A stretch of 64,000 nt of DNA from Bradyrhizobium tropiciagri (GTDB lineage Bacteria; Pseudomonadota; Alphaproteobacteria; Rhizobiales; Xanthobacteraceae), in the NCBI RefSeq assembly GCF_018130505.1, contig NZ_JAFCKH010000008.1, positions 1-64,000 on the forward strand. The letters run 5' to 3'. Shown in pieces: positions 61,412-64,000 of the stretch (position 1 is its first letter; each line of letters begins with the position of its first letter). The notes beneath the pieces are model-generated. The model saw nothing but the letters and a program-made list of their open reading frames with translations, had not been told where the DNA came from and did not search any database. The position numbers and the translations under genes are program-made.

Positions 61412-62107
61412 ATGAAAGCAGGCCCCGACATCTCCCGCGTCGCCGCCCTGGTCGGCGATCCCGCCCGCTGCAACATGCTGACCGCGCTGATGACCGGCCG
61501 CGCGCTGACCGCGAGCGAGCTGGCGCAGGAAGCCGGCATCACGCCGCAGACCGCAAGCTCGCACCTCGCCAAGCTCGAGGCCGGCGGGCTGATCGAACCG
61601 GAGAAGCAGGGCCGCCACCGCTACTACCGCCTCACCGATCCCGACGTCGCCGGCGTGCTCGAAGGATTGCAGGGCATCGCCGCCCGCGCCGGCCATATGC
61701 GCGTGCGCACCGGCCCGAAGGATCCCGCGCTGCGCCGCGCCCGCATCTGCTACGACCATCTCGCCGGCGATCTCGGCGTGCAGATGCTCGACAGCATGAA
61801 GCGGCAGCGGCTGATCCGCCAGACCAAGCAGACGATCGAGCTGACCGGCGACGGCAAGCGCTTCATGGCCGAGGAGCTGCAGATCGACGCCGATGCGCTG
61901 ACGCATCCGCGCCGTCCCGTCTGCAAGGCCTGCCTCGACTGGAGCGAGCGGCGACACCATCTTGCCGGTACACTCGGCGCTGCGCTGATGGGCCGTTTCA
62001 CCGAACTGAAATGGGCCGCGCGCGATACGACGCCCGGCAGCCGCGTGGTCAATTTCTCGCGCAACGGCGAGAAGCGATTTGCCGCACTGTTCGGGGCGAA
62101 CGAATAG
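61412..62107 (+). CDS. ArsR-family transcriptional regulator
   Basis: 231 residues, long for the family. The N-terminal winged helix (~1-90) includes [30 protein letters not shown] and the RHRYYRL wing. The C-terminal ~140 residues are helical with [18 protein letters not shown] and an [19 protein letters not shown] segment whose Cys/His could bind metal or a thiol ligand. It diverges from the NIPSNAP/ABM genes and is a probable repressor of them. Confidence 0.9.
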   Translation: MKAGPDISRVAALVGDPARCNMLTALMTGRALTASELAQEAGITPQTASSHLAKLEAGGLIEPEKQGRHRYYRLTDPDVAGVLEGLQGIAARAGHMRVRTGPKDPALRRARICYDHLAGDLGVQMLDSMKRQRLIRQTKQTIELTGDGKRFMAEELQIDADALTHPRRPVCKACLDWSERRHHLAGTLGAALMGRFTELKWAARDTTPGSRVVNFSRNGEKRFAALFGANE

Positions 62108-62390
62108 CGTCACGCATCATGCTCTGCCTTGTAGCGGGCATCCGCGTCTTCCGATCCTTCGGCGAAATGGACAGCGGGCAAGTTGACGCACGAACGAAAT
62201 GTGACGAATGGCACCTCTCTTATCTCGTCGCACTGACGCAATATCGTCCCGCCATGTTCATGTCGCATTCAGCCCGGCGCGATAAGGTCGGCGACAGATG
62301 GCGCGGCTTCTGCAATGATCCCGCCGGGCGAATCGGTAAGTGAATGTTTGTTGCGGTGCCGCAGCGCGGCCCAAATTCGAGGGAGAAGAC

Positions 62391-62657
62391 ATGAAGTATC
62401 TTTTTGCAGCGGCCGTTTTGGTCTCGACCGCATTCGCCGGCATGAGTGCAGCGGAAGCGGCGGGCGGCTGCGGCCCCGGCTTCCATCGCGGCCCCTATGG
62501 CGGTTGCGTCAGGAACCGTGGCGCCGTTGTCGTCGCGCCCGGCCCCGTCGTCGTCCGGCCGCCGGTCGTCGTGCGGCCCCCGGTCGTGGTGGTGCCGCGC
62601 GGTCGCGGCTGCCCCTATGGCTTCGTCTGGCGCTATGGCCGCTGCCGTCCGATCTGA
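62391..62657 (+). CDS. Secreted GCG_CRPN-type small protein
   Basis: 88 residues from the ATG at 62391 (GAGGGAG upstream). A signal peptide (KYLFAAAVLVSTAFAGMSAAEA) leads to a short mature chain that starts GGCGPGFHRGPYGGCVRN, the 'GCG...C-R-N' prefix domain. A Val/Pro-rich repeat (PVVVRPPVVVRPP) and a second Cys pair (GCPYGFVWRYGRCRP) follow. Such proteins are common in Bradyrhizobium (recalled) with no known function. The leader region 62108-62390 shows no other feature. Confidence 0.8.
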   Translation: MKYLFAAAVLVSTAFAGMSAAEAAGGCGPGFHRGPYGGCVRNRGAVVVAPGPVVVRPPVVVRPPVVVVPRGRGCPYGFVWRYGRCRPI

Positions 62658-62676
62658 TCGCGCAGACAAACTCTGT

Positions 62677-62725
62677 AAGCATGATCTTTTCGGAAAACCG
62701 CTTCGCACTTTTCCGGATCATGCTT
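62677..62725. repeat. Near-perfect stem-loop repeat, family D
   Basis: AAGCATGATC pairs with GATCATGCTT, and inside it CGGAAAA pairs with TTTTCCG, with a short loop. The stem ATCATGC/CGGAAAA is a repeat I recall from many Bradyrhizobium intergenic regions. It precedes a terminator by 10 bases. Confidence 0.8.
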
Positions 62726-62734
62726 GAGCCAAAC

Positions 62735-62762
62735 AAAACCCCGCCTTGCGCGGGGTTTTTCT
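62735..62762 (+). terminator. Intrinsic terminator
   Basis: AAAACCCCGC pairs with GCGGGGTTTT around a 5-base loop, followed by a T-run. It is a good terminator for the secreted peptide gene and, read on the other strand, for the convergent Tat-peptide gene. Confidence 0.9.
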
Positions 62763-62792
62763 TTGCGGCGAACGCTGCATGCGAGAGGCGCC

Positions 62793-63101
62793 TCACCACC
62801 AGTGGCGGCGACGCCAGTGCCGGCGCCAATGACGGCGACGCCAACCCCAATGACGGCGATGCCAGTGCCGGTGGCCCCAGCCGCCGTGATGATGATGATG
62901 CCAGCGCACTTCTTCCGGCTTGAGGCGCGCGGCCTCCTCGCCCGATGTCACCGCTTGATGCGCATCCGCGCCGGCCGGCGACCTGCCGTCTTGTCTGAGG
63001 GGATGCGGCGCAAGCGGCGCGGCCTTGGCCGCTGCTGTAAAGGCCGCGACTCCCGCGGCGGCACCGAATGCGATCTTCAGAAAATCCCGGCGCTCCATCA
63101 T
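62793..63101 (-). CDS. Tat-targeted protein with a His/Trp/Arg/Gly-only tail
   Basis: 102 residues from the ATG at 63101 (GAGGAAAC upstream). A twin-arginine signal (ERRDFLKIAFGAAAGVAA) with cleavage near AKAAP directs export. The last 37 residues (66-102) consist only of His (12), Arg (12), Trp (9) and Gly (4), with five consecutive His at 68-72 and RRHW-like repeats. This would bind metal ions or anionic polymers. I recall related 'twin-arginine' small proteins in Bradyrhizobium, but no function. Confidence 0.75.
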   Translation of the reverse strand: MMERRDFLKIAFGAAAGVAAFTAAAKAAPLAPHPLRQDGRSPAGADAHQAVTSGEEAARLKPEEVRWHHHHHGGWGHRHWHRRHWGWRRRHWRRHWRRRHWW

Positions 63102-63216
63102 GTTTCCTCTTGTTTCCTCTTCGACGTTCCACGTGATGCGCGGCAAGTCTCGTCGCGGCGACCTGAACGCCGGCTGAACCGCAACGGTTCCAGCGAGGCC
63201 CTGGGTCACACGGACA

Positions 63217-63531
63217 TCACGCCGTCGCCTCCTCCGCCAGCAGCAACAGGTCGCGCGTGCGCGTCACCTCCGGCCAGTCCCGGTTGAAGTCGGCAACCAG
63301 CCGTTTGATGTGATCGCCGTTGACCGCGCGCTCCAGCGCGGCCTTGTCGGCGAATTGGTAGGTCGCCTGGTGCAGCGATGGATCGCTGAGGCTCCAGCAA
63401 CGCCACGCCCGATCCGCACCGAACGATTTCATCGCATCCGGCAGGTGCTCGCGCGAGTACCAGGCATCGAACGCCGGGCGTTTGGCGGCGTCGGTGACGG
63501 TGGCGCGAACGACGAAATAGGCTGCTTGCAT
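63217..63531 (-). CDS. Small EthD/ABM-like ferredoxin-fold protein
   Basis: 104 residues from the ATG at 63531 (GGAGG upstream). The sequence [32 protein letters not shown] resembles EthD or stress-response dimeric alpha-beta barrel proteins, with conserved Tyr/His in WYSREHLPD. The role is unknown. It follows the start of the GDPD gene in a divergent arrangement. Confidence 0.75.
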   Translation of the reverse strand: MQAAYFVVRATVTDAAKRPAFDAWYSREHLPDAMKSFGADRAWRCWSLSDPSLHQATYQFADKAALERAVNGDHIKRLVADFNRDWPEVTRTRDLLLLAEEATA

Positions 63532-63638
63532 CGGGTCCTCCGGGTTCTGTTTTGTCATTCGCGCAGAGCGGCTCACGCGACCGTCACATGCTCCATGATA
63601 TACCGGCTGCAGACAACGACCGATCCGGAGGTTCACCC

Positions 63639-64000
63639 ATGCCTATCCGCCATCGCGCCGCCCTGCTCGCGATCCTCGCGACGGTGACTTCCCTGCCCGC
63701 CGCGGCCGAGGACATCGCGCTGCCGCGCGAGGCACAAATCGGGCCGCGGCCGTTCTATCTCGTCGACAAGATGAAGGACGGGCCGCTGAAGCAGCAGCTC
63801 AGCCAGTGCACCGGCCCGTTCCACAAATCGAATTTCTCGATCGGCCATCGCGGCGCTGCGCTGCAATTCCCCGAGCACAGCCGGGAATCCTATCTTGCCG
63901 CCGCGCGGATGGGCGCCGGCGTGATCGAATGCGATGTCACATTTACAAAAGACCGCCAGCTGGTGTGCCGTCATTCGCAATGCGACCTGCACACCACGAC
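63639..64000 (+). CDS. Glycerophosphodiester phosphodiesterase family protein (partial)
   Basis: 120 residues are visible before the window ends; the gene is open at its 3' side. A signal peptide ([22 protein letters not shown]) is followed by the GDPD catalytic start [19 protein letters not shown] and [20 protein letters not shown], which holds the catalytic His pair and acidic metal ligands. It would hydrolyse glycerophosphodiesters in the periplasm. CCGGAGG precedes the ATG at 63639. Confidence 0.85.
   Translation, partial: MPIRHRAALLAILATVTSLPAAAEDIALPREAQIGPRPFYLVDKMKDGPLKQQLSQCTGPFHKSNFSIGHRGAALQFPEHSRESYLAAARMGAGVIECDVTFTKDRQLVCRHSQCDLHTT

Noticed and set aside
62799-62920. Tandem repeat of GGCGAC/GCCAGTG-like units as a possible minisatellite or CRISPR-like array
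   Set aside because: The periodicity is explained by the His/Trp/Arg codons of the Tat-peptide gene; there are no regular spacers.

Overview
This is a GC-rich chromosomal segment of an alphaproteobacterium, most probably Bradyrhizobium or a close Nitrobacteraceae relative. The evidence is its codon and GC bias, the small secreted families (a GCG_CRPN-type peptide, a GrlR-like protein, a Tat-targeted His/Trp/Arg peptide) and several classes of intergenic palindromes that I recognise from such genomes. This is an inference from recall; no search was run. About 60 protein genes fill nearly all of the window and no gene-free stretch exceeds 300 bases. I see no rRNA, tRNA, CRISPR array, prophage or intact insertion sequence. 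Only the first ~75 bases look like the end of a transposable element. The last gene (a GDPD-family phosphodiesterase) runs off the right edge.

Layout. 0.3-7.7 kb: thiolase and MFS transporter, an OprB-type porin, a CorA/ZntB transporter, acetoacetate decarboxylase and a patatin/DUF3734 lipase. 7.7-15.9 kb: a carboxyltransferase subunit with its IclR regulator, diverging from a stand-alone biotinyl protein, a TAXI-TRAP transporter (binding protein and fused permease) and a glutaminase fused to STAS and cyclic-nucleotide-binding domains. 16-17.7 kb: a methyltransferase, a carboxymuconolactone-decarboxylase-like protein and a 33-residue membrane peptide. 17.8-25.4 kb: acyl-CoA genes (CaiB transferase, acyl-CoA dehydrogenase, a thiolase-like protein without the catalytic Cys, DUF35; then an AMP-dependent ligase and an SCP-x-type thiolase). 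25.4-37.5 kb: a coherent sugar-acid catabolic locus with an ABC importer, KDG kinase, KDPG-type aldolase, a DenD-like dehydrogenase, a divergent LacI regulator, an IlvD/Edd sugar-acid dehydratase and two SDRs. 37.7-41.3 kb: small envelope or unknown proteins. 41.5-48.3 kb: a double-PAS histidine kinase, a Bug-family binding protein, an EamA exporter, a Nudix hydrolase and a DapA-family lyase. 48.4-52.0 kb: a second acyl-CoA operon (Cys-shifted thiolase, DUF35, hydratase-2 MaoC, MFE2-type SDR). 52.3-64 kb: a DUF3592 protein, a fused indolepyruvate ferredoxin oxidoreductase, a triheme cytochrome, a TRIC channel, an ICL/PEP-mutase-like lyase, two small ferredoxin-like-fold proteins with an ArsR regulator, and small secreted proteins.

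How the genes work together. The window is dominated by catabolism and uptake of organic acids. The sugar-acid locus would import a sugar or aldonate, dehydrate it to a 2-keto-3-deoxy acid and then either phosphorylate and cleave it (kinase plus aldolase) or oxidise it (BDH2/KDF-type SDR). Two operons pair a non-canonical thiolase with a DUF35 Zn-ribbon/OB protein, as in the Ltp2-ChsH2 steroid side-chain aldolase, so I propose they are acyl-CoA retro-aldolases rather than thiolases. The most unusual non-coding features are structured repeats. Two large multi-hairpin elements bracket the MaoC gene inside its operon, and a 23-bp direct repeat has split two ABC permease genes that once overlapped.
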